A stretch of 64,000 nucleotides of DNA from Macrocystis pyrifera (GCA_031763025.1 JASSKH010000031.1:4920358-4984357), one strand, 5' to 3'; positions 54,632-62,459 are shown, counted from the first letter of the stretch. Numbers and translations are program-made. The notes: a model not told the origin generated them from the letters alone.

Positions 54632-57600
54632 GCCTGTCTGTCTGTCTGCCTGCCTGCCTGCCTGCCTGTCTGTCTGTCTGCCTGTCTGTCTGTCTGTCTG
54701 TCTGTCTGCTTTTTGTTACCACCCTGTGGGTAGGAATATACGGAGCGTTTAGACACAAATACGAAGACCCAACGGCCCTCATATTTCCAACTAGAGCGGT
54801 ATCATAGTTGGGCACGTCGGTGAATCAGATAATCGATTCCCACTTGATGATCTAGAGTAGATCCTTCAGGGTACACAGATTTCTGATCTGTATGACCTAC
54901 CACTCTGTCCCCAAATATAAGAACTGTTTCGATTCAATATTATTATAAAAATGTTGATTATATCTTGGAACAGAGTGGTGCAGTAGTAGCTCATGTTACC
55001 GGGTAGGAGCCGTACGATCTGCATGGTATATATATATATAACGTATTTCCTGGCTTGGAGCTGTACTATACAGATCCTGCACACCGTCTCATATCGGCAG
55101 TTTTTTTTTCCTTCGTTTTTTCTTACACTTTTTCTTTTGCCGTGGCGGCGCACAGACGGTCAGCACGGACGGGAGTTTCGTAGAGAATATCGGGCCGATG
55201 GAAAAGGGTCCGGTGACGGTGTCTGCGCACGGGGACCTCGCGCGCGCCCAGGGGTTCTGCGAGTACGAGGGATCTGCTGATGTGAGAGGCGTTTTGGTCA
55301 TTCGCTGTCCCCGATTTCCGAAAAGTATAAACAGCTAATTACGACCCCAACCTCCCAATTAGCAACCAAAACCCCAACCCCTCCGTCCTTCTTCCTGCCC
55401 CTACCGAACCGAACACACCACTTGATTAAGCGAAGCGTATTTATAAGAAAAGCGATTATTTTGTGGATTTCAATATATACACGTCGGAGTCCGTTGTTGA
55501 TTCTCATGTCGACGAAAGGACTGGCACGCTGATGCCCTGTGCATATATAGTACAAGCGCTTCGCTCAGCGGGCGGTACCGCCCGCTACGCTCGCTCTCGA
55601 GGAGGAGGAGGAGGAAGAATGGAAACGGAACAGACGGTCCAAACAATCAGGTGCGAACAGGCGACTTGCACAAAATGCCAAGAACTCCATGTTCCATCCA
55701 GGAAAACAGGCCAATCGCCGCATGCCGCACGTACGTACGTACGTACGTACATACCCCAGCTGAGGTACTTGTTTTCTTCGTTTGATGTATACGAAAGAGA
55801 AAGCGCAGCGGCACAGCACGGCACAGCACGGCAGAGCACGGCACAGCGGCACCGCAAAAAACAAACGAAAATGAAGAAGGAAAAATTCAGAGAGAACAAA
55901 AAAATGCCCGTTCCCTCTCATGTAATTATTTCCTGCCTGATTCGAACACCTAGCACCGGTCAAAAAAACGTAATCGAACATCAGAGCTTCTCTCAGCCTC
56001 GTACGACGCCCGCCCCTCTTGCGACCACCTCGCCACCGATTCGGTCCGGGTAAAGCTTTCCTCCTTCTCTGCCACAGTGAGCCCCGTCGCCCGCCTCGCG
56101 TAGAGCCCGGTGCTCACGGCGGCCCTCGTTCGCCAGCTCGACCATGTTGGTGCTCAGACTGCGTAAGCTCTCTCTGTGAACTTCAGCTTGGTCGCCAAAT
56201 AAGCACCGCTTGAATATTATTTTGCAGATCAAAACGACCCTTGTATACTCGTACATACTATAACCGACCCCACAAGAGGAGGCCAGACAGAACCCATTCA
56301 TGCTTCCCTCGTGTCTCGAGGCACACGCGACACCTAGCCACGAAAACGGCGACCGCGCTCCATCCAACCCCCCCCCTCTACTCTCCCAGCACCCGCTGAC
56401 ACCCGCCGCGACGCGCGCCGGGCTCGCCCGCGGTGCCGTGCTCTGGGACACACACGCACACGAAACGAAAGAAGAAGAAAAAAATAACGCAAGCAGGAAA
56501 AAAGGCTCTGGCCGGCAAGTAACAGACGGGAGGTGGTGTTCAAGTGGGAGCTCTGAGAGGGCAGGGATGTGACAACGGAGCATGCATGCTCAGAGAGAAA
56601 TATATCTGTAAGTAGGTTTTTTTTTTTACGCATGTGGGAGGGAGCAAGCGCAGGGCCCACTTCGTCCACTCCTCTGTCCCAGCGTCTCGGCTCGCAGCTA
56701 CGTGGGCAAAGCAGGCGCGCACGGGCGAACGGCGCGACACCGCCCTCTGTTGGTGCAGATAGGCCTACGATAACATCGGCTAGCAGGAGGCTATCGCTTC
56801 CGTTTTGTTCACGACTGTATCTACTATTAATACCACCTCTCTGTTAGTGGTTTGAACACCAAAAAAAAAAAACGGACCAAAATCATTATTTTCCCCCTCG
56901 TTGTTTTCTCCACCAGGCGTTATATCTCTCTCTCTACATGGTGGTGAACAAACTGTAAGGTTTACGTTACGCCCGTCGGAGAGGTCGTCTGCAGATAAAT
57001 CATCTGCTTATAGATCATCTAGCAGTTCCTCGCCTGCCGCTGTGAGAGGTTGTGCAAGCAAGATCTATCTGTGCATAGTACAGATCATCCAACCCGGGAA
57101 ACATGCGCTATATGGTAGATTATACAAGGTCGGGAATATATGATCTATCTTCCTTGAAAAATCTAGATCGTGACCCTGTGCTCGGCAATCGATGATCTGG
57201 CCGAGTTGTGAGAGTTTCCGCTCGGAACTCGCGAGGCGGGGGTTATTTGTAACTGTCGTCAACTTGTGTGCGAGTGCGATGGTTGAGAATTTTATTATGA
57301 GAACCGTACATCTCGGTCGGCGGACGCGCAGTAGATTCATTCGGCATCCAAGGCAATTCGAAAAAAAGGGGGAACGTTGTTTTGGGCACCGCCAATTTTT
57401 TCATTCCCAAACTACAGCAGTCCAATCCAGCCCAATGCAACCCACCCGGAAAAAAACTCGACCCAACCTAACCCAACCCAACCCAACCCAACCATAATTC
57501 AGAGATCCGGGTTCCGGTCGCGGTGCGATGAGGACACCAGCACCAGCGCGGCGGTTGAGAGCGGCTTCCTCGAGAAGGCTCTCTCCGCCAGGATGGCCAT

Positions 57601-60165
57601 CGCACGCAGCGGAAAGCCGCCGGACATTGCGGAGGTGTGTGTTGGTGGTGGTGGTGGTGGGTGGTGGTGGTGGCGGCGGTGTTGGTGTTGGTGTTGGTTG
57701 GTGTGTTTTTGTTGTTGCTGTTGTTGCTCTTGTCTCTTCTTTCGTCCTGTCTGGTCGTGCGCTGTGTTGTCGTGTCGTGCGTCGTGTTGTCTCGTCTCGT
57801 CTCGCCGTCTTGCTTCGCCTTGCCTTGCCTTGTCTTGTCGTAGCCAGGCTATGCACTTCGAACAGCAGCAACAACAAACATCCGACAACTGGTGGACCAC
57901 GTTTTTGTTTTTCGTACATAGCCTGCTCAAACTACAGCAGGTACAACCATGTTGAGCTCAGGCCTGCAACTGTATAGAGTGCCCCTACATAAGCATGCCC
58001 GCCCCACTACATAGCACTAACCAACCATGGCTCAAATGACCTTCTCATCCTTCTGGGTTTTCATACAGGTGATGAAGTGGCGTGCTCAAGCCGGGTACCG
58101 AACTGACGCCGTCCACAACAGGACCAACATCTTCGCGCGCGAGCTGCCTTCAGAGGTGACGTGTCCACAAGCGAAAGGGTATTTTCCAAGCATTTCGCGT
58201 GTTGTGCGGTCCTGCCGGCGCCGTCCCGTGCCGCACGCGGTCGACCAAACCATGTCTTGGTGCGCTACTATCTAGTCAAAGCGAGGTCTTCAAGCCACAG
58301 AATACTTGGTACGACCCAAGCGCCTAATATTACGGGGGACCATAGCAAAAGGGACCAACTATTGTTAGTAAAAATAGGGAATTACATATCGATTTTTTTT
58401 TGTGTGTGTATCGTAGGTCCTGTTAGCTATGGTCCCCCCCGTAAACGAACTAAATCTCTACAACAACAAACAACATTTTTTTTTTTTTTTTTCTTACGTT
58501 TTTTCGAAACGGTCCCCATCTCTTTTTAAATCTTCCACACCTCGGACACGTTACCAGATAGATTATGATGATCTATCTGATCTGTCTAGTTCCTCAACTG
58601 CCGTCGCGAGAGCTTTCGTGCAGGGTCTGTCTTGTGGGGAAGATCCAATCCAGAGGAAGACATATGTTTAGAGCAGATCATGCGGAATTGTACGGGCCCC
58701 ACCCGGCAAACATGAGCTAGGTCATGCAGATCATACAGATCGGGAGCAGATGATCTATCTGCCTTGAAAGAACTTGATCATAAGTGGGAATGATCTGTAG
58801 ATGATCTGTACGATCTGTAGAGGATCTGTCTGTCTGAGGTGTGCAGTCTTCTCTGCGTTTTCGCTTCTCCTCGAGGGGGGACGGGGGATAGCGGTGGGCG
58901 TGAGGGCGCGGTAGGGGGGGGAGGGGCGAAGGGGAAGGGGGGGGGGTGCTCGATAAGAGAGATGTACTCGATCTCACACGTGGCCGTAGTCGTATGACCG
59001 GAGACCCTCGCACCCGTACGATGCCGGGACGGAGGAGCACGTCGGGTTTTCACCGACCAGGCAGACATTGCTTGCACCAAGCGCGAAGCGCCGTGAGGTG
59101 TCCGGCGAGTTGCATGAAGGGTGAGCTGCATCCTGTTCACGGAGGACCATAGTAAATAGAACCTATGGTACACACAAAAAACTATACTATTACCTATTTT
59201 TACGAACAGAATTTGGTCCTATTTACTATGCCCCCCCGTAATGCTAAGAAGCGCTTGTCGGGGGGGGGGGGGGTCGGGGCGGTGTTTTTATTATTGGTGG
59301 ATATCGAGCGAGAATGGAGTAGGTCGAGTTTCCGTGTCCCACCTTTTGTGCACTAAATGAATTACGACGCATGTTTAGTACGGGGGACCATAGTTAGTAG
59401 GACCTACGGTGCACACAAAAACCTATACATTTACCTATTTTTACTAACAATATTTGGTCCTATTAACTGTGGACCCCCGTAGTAGTATTTCGGGGGACCA
59501 TAGTAAGTAGGACCTACGGTACACACAAACATCTTTATATTTCCCTGTTTTTACTAGCAATATTTGGTCCTTGTTGCTATGGTCTCCCGTGATGTTAATA
59601 CCTGGTAGTATGTATACAACCGTGGTCCGTCTACATAGTGCCGGTACATATGCACCAGTCAGCAATACCGGCATTGGTATGGCGTCAACCGGCACTAATC
59701 CCTCCGCACACTCCCACAATTGTATTGGTCAGTCCCATACCAGGTAGGAGCCAAGCGAGTTCACAGGCACTATTAAGGGAGGCCGACACTACTGTGCTAC
59801 TCAACCGGCTCTAAGTGGAGGGACCGTTGCCGACTGTAGTGTATTTTACTCAACCGACCGTGCTATTTTTCTGGATTTTGTTTTTCCCCTCTTGTTGTTT
59901 CGTTTTGTTTCGTTTTGTTTTGTTTTGTTTCGTTTTGTTTTGTTTGTTCGTTCGTCCGTTCTTTCGTTTGTTTTTTTCATCCTTTTTTTTTGTGTTGCGG
60001 TCGGTACGGTTTTCGATGATATCCTGTTTGTGTGGAAACGGTTAACACGCAGGACATCAGATCGCGATCTACTGTACTGTAGATGACCTCCTGCAGGTTT
60101 TTCATGGAGGGGCGTGGACAGTCACCGGGTGTAGCTCGCAGTTGGGGCGATCATCACATGTGAAT

Positions 60166-60196
<31 letters not shown>

Positions 60197-62459
60197 GCAT
60201 ATATCATATCTACAGGGGAGTGAACAGGAGCCGATTCACCCAACTGATCGGAGTGATCTCCGGTTCACAACCAATTACTCGGAGCGATTTCCGATTCACC
60301 CAATCAATCGGAGCGATTTAAATCGGAATCTCGACAAATCGGAACTTTTTTTTTTTTTTTTTGCTGGCAATAAAACTGGCAAATAACATTTTAAAATGTC
60401 GGCCAAACATCGCGTCCCGATTAGCGATGACCATGTAAGTTAGGATTCACCCACTTTTTTTGTGTACGACTAGTTTTTTTCAAAACAAGGATCCACTCAG
60501 AGCACGTACTCGTACGCCGGATTCGCCGATATATCGGATATCGGGTATATAATATCGTCTGCGCCGAAAAACCGATATTTTAAAAATATCGGTTGAGAGA
60601 CAGCCGATTCACGGCGTTAATAATATCGGCCAAGCGAGAAAATATGTGAGAGCGCTCTTTCTACTGCTGCTGTGGCATTGCTCAACAATTACTCACGAGC
60701 GGTAGCTGCCGATATACGAGGAGTTGTGCGGGGGGTCTGCATAGTTTAGGTCCCATCCCAGCGAGCTTGACCTGCTACCAGGTAGATAATGCAGATTGTG
60801 CGGCCCCCACCCACCCGGCAACATAACCTACGTGGGAGTGGGAATCGTAACGTAAAACTATAAAAGCGTACGAGCATCTCTTAAGTTCACGTGAAATGTC
60901 TGTTTTGTTCACAACCGACGGAAATTTATTATTTATAGTCATGGGCCCTACCGACGGAAACTAGATGACTTAATTTGCTCAGAGGCTGAGAGAAGCGAAG
61001 AACGGCCACACTCGTCCCGTGCGTGCCCCCTCCTAGCTTCTCGTGATAGGTGCACGAGTAGAGCACGGCACTGCTCGCTGCCGATTGATAGGCCTAGAGG
61101 CGAGGCCTACTGTTGTGGTTTCTCCCGCCCACCCGCCCCTTTCTTCAACGGGTGATGTGGAGGGCCAATCGCTTCTCCATACGATATATATATATATATA
61201 TCATATATCGAAGCTCCACGTTTCGATATTCGAGAACCGGTACCTGGTACCTGATACTGCTGTGTTTTCGATATTCCTCCACGGTGTCTGTTAACAGCAC
61301 AGCAATGAATGAACCATGGGTCGTTTTTTTTTTTTTCGTTACTGGTTATTTTTATTACTATTAATTATTTTTTTAAGGTTTCAAATACAGGTGGCCTGTT
61401 TCGAAGTTCTACATGACACGAACATGGTGCAATACGTATTTTTTGTCGGAGACTGGAGGAAAGGTCTTGTGATTTTAGTCGTGTTCGGATGTCGTTCGTT
61501 TTTTGGTCCTCTGGGTGTGATTCGGTTGTGATTCGGTCGATGCTGTTCGGCCCCAACCTTGAGCCACCATCTCTAACCCCCACCCCCCACCCTTGCCCGC
61601 TCCCTTACCCAACCCCCCCCAACCCCGAACCGCATGCCCTAGCCCCACCCCTACCCCCACCCCCACCCCACCCCCGACCCCTATCCCTACCCCCCATACC
61701 CCAACCCCAATCCTAGCCAACCTCCACCCTTTACCCCACCCCTTGTCCCCCCCAGCCCCGCCCCTATCCCTACCTCCATCCCCCCATGCCCATCCCCATG
61801 CCCATCCCCCAACCCCAACCCCACCTCACCCCCCTACCCCGACCCCACCCCCCATCCCCCAATTCCAACCCCAGCCAACCCCCACCCCACCCTTATACCC
61901 TAACCCAAACGCCCATACCCAACCCCTACCCCACCCGACCCCCCTATACCCCAACCCCCGCCCCCTACCCCCCATACCCCAATCCCTACCCCACCCCAGC
62001 CCCCTATACCCCAACCCTCGCCCCCTACCCCCCATACCCAATACCTACCCCACCCCAGCCCCCTATACCCCACCCCAGCCCCTTACCCCCCATACCCAAC
62101 CCCTACCCCACCCCAGCCCCCTATACCCCAACCCCCGCCCCCAACCCCCACCCCCTATTCCCTACCCCCCGCTTACAGATGGAAGCCTCCTTGGATATGA
62201 ACAACATCCACCCGGAAGTTCTCGCGGCAGGAGGCGGCGGGCCGGCCCCGGCGACCTCAGGCCTGGCGACATCCTATTCGGCTGCTGTGGCGACTGCCGA
62301 CATCCGATCGGGTTTCAGGCTGTGGTTATGGGTAGCGAGGATCGAGGGTCTGTGCGAAGATCAGGCTAGGAAGAAGGAGAGGGAGGCTGTGCCAGGGGCG
62401 GGGGTCGGGGTCGGGGTGGGGGGGGTGGCGGGCGGGGGGTCTTTGGGCAGCATTGGGGG
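33714..62459 (+). CDS. MIOS: MIOS/Mio-like WD40 protein (GATOR2), 16 exons seen, 3' end outside window
   Basis: MIOS is a WD40 subunit of GATOR2, which relieves GATOR1 inhibition of TORC1 at the lysosome or vacuole. Exons carry blades resembling MIOS in order: CPIYSNFFAYSS, CNAVAWDPANPSRLAACWSK, KSLAVFDINYV, YVSLAWVPGHDSLLLAGTAS, AIDPRVVATWSE, PVKIWDVRKL, VAWCPSRNDVVATVHSND then VCLWDLQ, ISTISWQPRG, and finally MKWRAQAGY and RSGFRLWLWVARIE from the region after the propeller. About 1,320 codons are already present, against about 875 residues for the whole human protein; the excess is Gly, Ala, Ser and Gln low complexity. The C-terminal zinc-binding part is not in the window. The assignment rests on remembered blade patterns and order. 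Confidence 0.82.
34080..34646 (+). other. MIOS-like intron 1
   Basis: The intron holds a CCA repeat (34118-34138), GGGTTA-like repeats (34290-34350) and a C run of about 20 nt (34617-34637) just before the acceptor. Confidence 0.55.
34647..35636 (+). CDS. MIOS: MIOS-like exon 2, long Gly-rich insert
   Basis: The exon follows a C run and TGCAG, begins AYRPFPDCSPADSGG, and ends SSGSWHRQQE before VSCMSWFPHSQ of exon 3. Total length is exactly 330 codons. However, the start frame hits a stop near 34866 and the plausible protein path changes frame at G runs (near 34750, 34920 and 35350). Homopolymer length errors or hidden small introns would explain this. The boundaries are tentative. Confidence 0.5.
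35750..35859 (+). mobile_element. MITE, TTACGGGGG family
   Basis: Full length, TA on both sides, in MIOS-like intron 2. Confidence 0.92.
35983..36091 (+). mobile_element. MITE, TTACGGGGG family
   Basis: Full length, 123 bp after the previous copy, with the right end changed to GGTACCCCGTAATA. Confidence 0.9.
36203..36304 (+). CDS. MIOS: MIOS-like exon 3
   Basis: The exon encodes VSCMSWFPHSQVSRRDG and DIRMLAVGYASGK, a WD40 blade pattern (M-WFPH ... MLAVGYASG). The acceptor is CTTCAG and the donor AAG|GTGTGG in phase 0. Using GT two bases later would change the phase to suit exon 4. Confidence 0.82.
36305..36704 (+). repeat. MIOS-like intron 3: GACCGTTG minisatellite
   Basis: A degenerate array of GACCGTTG/GTTGACC fills 36318-36590 and is followed by an 18-nt C run before exon 4. 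Confidence 0.8.
36705..36846 (+). CDS. MIOS: MIOS-like exon 4
   Basis: The exon certainly includes KKNRPCNAVAWDPANPSRLA and ACWSK, a very MIOS-like blade, ending AAG|GTGGGT in phase 0. The 5' boundary is uncertain: the acceptor TTTGAG behind a C run (36663-36680) needs a phase-2 donor upstream. Otherwise the exon starts later, at 36745 or 36775. Confidence 0.75.
36847..38878 (+). repeat. MIOS-like intron 4: GGTGGT, GATCTGTA and CTCTCCCTTTTCCGTT arrays
   Basis: The intron holds a GGT-rich stretch (36850-37070), a GATCTGTATGATCTGTA-type stretch (37440-37590), a degenerate CATCTCTCCCTTTTCCGTT array (37965-38790) and a 47-nt C run (38792-38838) near the acceptor. Long Phe/Ser-rich open frames here are products of the repeat. 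Confidence 0.75.
38879..39563 (+). CDS. MIOS: MIOS-like exon 5 with Ala/Gly-rich insert
   Basis: The acceptor ACCAG follows a 47-nt C run. The exon opens NRSDKSLAVFDINYVQQW (a blade), then runs through Ala- and Gly-rich sequence to GGQVWPISK and donor AAG|GTAAGT. Both ends are phase 0, yet the length is 685 (3n+1), so the frame must slip at G runs near 39150-39176 and 39319-39329. Confidence 0.75.
39564..39986 (+). repeat. MIOS-like intron 5: TGTGTCCATG and CTGT arrays
   Basis: The intron holds degenerate TGTGTGTCCATGATT repeats (39575-39745) and CTGT/CCGT microsatellites (39765-39890). Confidence 0.75.
39987..40153 (+). CDS. MIOS: MIOS-like exon 6
   Basis: The exon encodes STYSWDSPNAAYENEQTDYG and NNDGYVSLAWVPGHDSLLLA, ending KIVDIRV. 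This is the clearest MIOS blade (SLAWVP...LLLAGT...). The acceptor is AAAAAG; the donor GT|GTGAGT leaves phase 2. Confidence 0.88.
40289..40407 (+). mobile_element. MITE, TTACGGGGG family
   Basis: Full length. The central part is longer through an AAACAAAAACCTGGTACATA stretch that contains a CTGGTA motif. Confidence 0.9.
40441..41094 (+). repeat. AGT/AGC trinucleotide array
   Basis: About 650 bp of AGT, with a block of AGTAGC (40835-40957) and scattered ACTAGT interruptions. It lies in MIOS-like intron 6. Confidence 0.95.
41673..41778 (+). mobile_element. MITE, TTACGGGGG family
   Basis: The left end reads TTCGGGGGACCATAG and lies directly after a GGTCCCGTTTTCGGG sequence of the palindromic family. 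The right end is intact. Confidence 0.88.
42002..42110 (+). mobile_element. MITE, TTACGGGGG family
   Basis: Full length. It directly precedes the first of three tandem GAGTAC modules. Confidence 0.92.
42112..42600 (+). repeat. Three tandem GAGTAC modules 1
   Basis: Copies end near 42290, 42450 and 42600, each with GAGGTGTCTATGGTC, then ACGGCCA and a C run. The second and third lack the first half. Confidence 0.87.
42615..42715 (+). repeat. GAGTAC module 2, partial, with C tail
   Basis: CCGTCTCGAAAGGGATGCG through AACAAATGAGTAC, then a C-rich tail. The acceptor of MIOS-like exon 7 follows at 42745. Confidence 0.88.
42746..42836 (+). CDS. MIOS: MIOS-like exon 7
   Basis: The exon encodes SIEAHKGPVSGIVVRAIDPR then VVATWSEAPG, joining DIRVV of exon 6 and EPVKIWDVRK of exon 8 exactly in phase. 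The acceptor CATAG lies about 35 nt behind the C tail of a GAGTAC repeat. Confidence 0.87.
43190..43290 (+). mobile_element. Retroposon-like family B, 3' fragment
   Basis: ACACGACACGAAATTGGAAC to CCGCCGGAGGATG followed by A19. Confidence 0.72.
43909..44016 (+). mobile_element. MITE, TTACGGGGG family
   Basis: Full length, of the GTCCATAGTTAACGGGACC subtype, with TA flanks. Confidence 0.92.
44195..44290 (+). mobile_element. Retroposon-like family B, 3' fragment
   Basis: ACACGACACGAAATTGGGAA to CCGCCGGAGGATA followed by an A-rich tail. Confidence 0.72.
44338..44447 (+). mobile_element. MITE, TTACGGGGG family
   Basis: Full length, with end changes TATTACGGGGAACCACAG and GGACCCCCGTAGTA. It lies just after an A-tailed family B fragment. 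Confidence 0.9.
45117..45251 (+). CDS. MIOS: MIOS-like exon 8
   Basis: The exon encodes EPVKIWDVRKLQDGSSVSKG and ends TSSVVD; KIWDVRK is a WD40 strand-c/d motif. The acceptor is CGGCAG and the donor GAT|GTGAGC; the exon is 45 codons, phase 0. Confidence 0.88.
45275..46095 (+). repeat. Dispersed element with ~90 bp tandem array
   Basis: A unique head (45280-45435) is followed by about seven units of ~90 bp: ACCCACCCGATACATCGGAT, then CGCCGAAAACTGATG, then AAAACAAGGATTCACTCAC. A diverged relative without the array lies at 60215-60640. Confidence 0.85.
46454..46562 (+). mobile_element. MITE, first of a tandem pair
   Basis: Ends TATCACGGGGGGACCATAG and GGCCCCCCGCAGTA. The right-hand TA is shared with the next copy. 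Confidence 0.9.
46562..46671 (+). mobile_element. MITE, second of a tandem pair
   Basis: Full length, of the GTCCATAGTTAACGGGACC subtype and so different from its neighbour. It therefore looks like an independent insertion rather than a duplication. Confidence 0.9.
47055..47217 (+). mobile_element. MITE relative with expanded G/C termini
   Basis: The terminal G run is about 12 nt at the left and the C run over 40 nt at the right. Between them lie the diverged internal parts (CGGGACCCATGATACGCACA, AATATTTGGTCCCGATTA). Confidence 0.7.
47684..47788 (+). CDS. MIOS: MIOS-like exon 9
   Basis: The exon encodes VAWCPSRNDVVATVHSNDRR then KVCLWDLQGGSNMRK, following VVD of exon 8. VAWCP...TV...LWDLQ is a complete blade closely resembling MIOS. 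It is 35 codons, phase 0, with donor AAG|GTGAGA. Confidence 0.9.
47880..48065 (-). repeat. GAGTAC module 1
   Basis: Full module on the minus strand with its C tail (G on plus) at 47870-47886. Confidence 0.87.
48066..48240 (-). repeat. GAGTAC module 1 (partial) and module 2
   Basis: G run, then TACTCACTATCATGCATGGC (module 1 end), fused to module 2 at 48165-48240. Confidence 0.78.
48240..48780 (-). repeat. Long module element, minus-strand arm
   Basis: Module 1 (48275-48460) is extended by 300 bp ending in AACCGACACCAACCCA. It is the inverse of the copies at 48895, 49455 and 63495. Confidence 0.83.
48895..49420 (+). repeat. Long module element, plus-strand arm
   Basis: GGGTTGGCGTCGGTTGGC start, TTTG repeats, GATCGTATCACGTACCAGG, then module 1 with GAGTAC end and C run. 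Confidence 0.85.
49455..49995 (+). repeat. Long module element
   Basis: Same order as 48895-49420, preceded by TATACCTGGTATATG. The C/CCT tail follows at 49986. Confidence 0.87.
50213..50495 (+). CDS. MIOS: MIOS-like exon 10
   Basis: The exon encodes QTPYDHRFTKHAISTISWQP then an Ala/Thr-rich run from GCAGCAG repeats, ending in phase 1 at CAG|GTGTGT. ISTISWQP resembles the last propeller blade. The acceptor may be 3 nt later (50216). Confidence 0.78.
50530..50760 (-). repeat. Partial module 2 and module 1, both on minus strand
   Basis: A G run plus GTACTCATTTGTTGCTTGCC (module 2), then a second G run plus GTACTCATTATCATGCATGG (module 1). Confidence 0.85.
51270..51378 (+). mobile_element. MITE, TTACGGGGG family
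   Basis: Full length, of the GTCCATAGTTAGCGGGACC subtype, with TA flanks. Confidence 0.92.
51725..51945 (-). mobile_element. Retroposon-like family B
   Basis: Inverse copy of 6255-6475: the T-rich start (A tail on minus), then TCCTCCGGCGG, to CGGTGGAGATAGCCACCCGG. Confidence 0.72.
52062..52590 (+). repeat. Dispersed family C
   Basis: Part A (52062-52355, ending near the GTCGGGATTTTTCTTCG) and part B (52358-52590, TAGGCCTAGCCTCTAGGCCT to TTGTGAACAAAACGGGCAT). Both recur in reverse at 62600-62885 and 60893-61130. Confidence 0.78.
52613..52723 (+). mobile_element. MITE, TTACGGGGG family
   Basis: Full length, directly after family C (52062-52590), in the opposite internal orientation to most copies. 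Confidence 0.92.
53380..53517 (+). CDS. MIOS: MIOS-like exon 11
   Basis: The exon encodes GGANLAPGSAPLHVSYSAG and a Gly/Ala-rich end. Acceptor GACAG and donor CAG|GTAGGG fit phases 1 and 1. There is no recognisable motif of its own; it is assigned by splice sites and phase. Confidence 0.65.
53518..54221 (+). other. MIOS-like intron 11
   Basis: The intron is pyrimidine-rich, with degenerate CATCTCCATTTTC repeats (53850-54205) leading to the acceptor, and an A run at 53539-53556. Confidence 0.65.
54222..54355 (+). CDS. MIOS: MIOS-like exon 12
   Basis: The exon encodes an Ala-rich start and then FAEDMRVTVKFPDRML before donor CTG|GTGAGG. The acceptor ATCAG joins exon 11 in phase 1, and the exit is phase 0. 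Confidence 0.7.
54545..54710 (+). repeat. CTGT/CTGC tetranucleotide microsatellite
   Basis: About 40 nearly perfect CTGT units with CTGC variants. Confidence 0.95.
54898..54985 (+). mobile_element. Hairpin element, ATATAAGGA family
   Basis: Arms CTACCACTCTGTCCCCAAAT and ATCTTGGAACAGAGTGGTGC. Confidence 0.7.
55156..55281 (+). CDS. MIOS: MIOS-like exon 13
   Basis: The exon encodes 42 codons: TVSTDGSFVENIGPMEKGPV, then TVSAHGDLARAQGFCEYEGS and AD. The acceptor CACAG and donor GAT|GTGAGA are both phase 0. Confidence 0.75.
55282..57502 (+). other. MIOS-like intron 13
   Basis: The intron holds a GTAC repeat (55731-55750), GCACAGC repeats (55808-55850), GATC-rich stretches (56980-57185) and AACCC repeats (57465-57492) before the acceptor. 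No gene was recognised. Confidence 0.6.
57503..57634 (+). CDS. MIOS: MIOS-like exon 14
   Basis: The exon encodes RSGFRSRCDEDTSTSAAVES and ends KPPDIAE, leading into VMKWRAQAGY. The acceptor is TTCAG and the donor GAG|GTGTGT; 44 codons, phase 0. Confidence 0.72.
57635..58068 (+). other. MIOS-like intron 14
   Basis: The intron is GGT/GTT-rich at its start (57640-57730), followed by CGTCTTGC-type repeats (57775-57840). Nothing else was recognised. Confidence 0.6.
58069..58155 (+). CDS. MIOS: MIOS-like exon 15
   Basis: The exon encodes VMKWRAQAGYRTDAVHNRTN then IFARELPSE. The M-R-A-GY pattern after the propeller matches the M(R)RA-GY segment that follows the WD40 domain in MIOS. The acceptor is ACAG and the donor GAG|GTGACG, phase 0. 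Confidence 0.82.
58329..58444 (+). mobile_element. MITE, TTACGGGGG family
   Basis: Slightly long through T and TG runs in the centre. The right end GGTCCCCCCCGTAAA has two extra C. Confidence 0.88.
58970..59135 (-). repeat. GAGTAC module 1
   Basis: Full module on the minus strand, with its C tail (G on plus) at 58938-58947 and a MITE attached to its other end. Confidence 0.86.
59136..59243 (+). mobile_element. MITE beside module 1
   Basis: The left end is diverged (TTCACGGAGGACCATAG) and follows directly on the module 1 end at 59135. The right end is GCCCCCCCGTAATG. Confidence 0.86.
59376..59485 (+). mobile_element. MITE, first of a second tandem pair
   Basis: Ends TAGTACGGGGGACCATAG and GGACCCCCGTAGTAG, immediately followed by another copy. 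Confidence 0.9.
59486..59594 (+). mobile_element. MITE, second of a second tandem pair
   Basis: Ends TATTTCGGGGGACCATAG and GGTCTCCCGTGATG, with internal changes distinct from its neighbour. Confidence 0.88.
61565..62170 (+). repeat. C-rich CCCCAACCCC/CCCCTACCCC array
   Basis: About 600 bp of degenerate C-rich units, nearly G-free on the plus strand, ending at the acceptor of exon 16. Confidence 0.93.
62179..62459 (+). CDS. MIOS: MIOS-like exon 16, last visible
   Basis: The exon encodes MEASLDMNNIHPEVLAAGGG, then ADIRSGFRLWLWVARIEGLC and a Gly-rich end; the donor near 62460 (GTGAGA) leaves phase 2. The LWLWVARIE helix resembles the start of the MIOS helical region. The acceptor TTACAG follows 600 bp of C-rich repeat. 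Confidence 0.78.

Larger units (their letters stand above)
54356..55155 (+). other. MIOS-like intron 12
   Basis: The intron holds TTTCG repeats (54448-54520), a CTGT/CTGC microsatellite (54545-54710) and two hairpin elements of the CCACTCTGTCC family (54730-54805, 54898-54985). Confidence 0.7.
58156..62178 (+). other. MIOS-like intron 15
   Basis: The intron holds MITEs (58329-58444, 59136-59243, 59376-59485, 59486-59594), a GATCTGTA stretch (58690-58830), a module 1 (58970-59135), a CGGCACTA element (59620-59840), a CAG repeat (60166-60194), relatives of the 45275 element (60215-60640), family C part B (60893-61130) and 600 bp of C-rich repeat (61565-62170). Confidence 0.65.

Noticed and set aside
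54333-54815. Gln/Thr/Asp-rich and Cys/Leu/Val-rich open frames
   Set aside because: They are translations of the CTGT microsatellite on each strand.
61593-62369. 258-codon Pro-rich open frame
   Set aside because: It is the C-rich repeat read in one frame, then another frame of exon 16.
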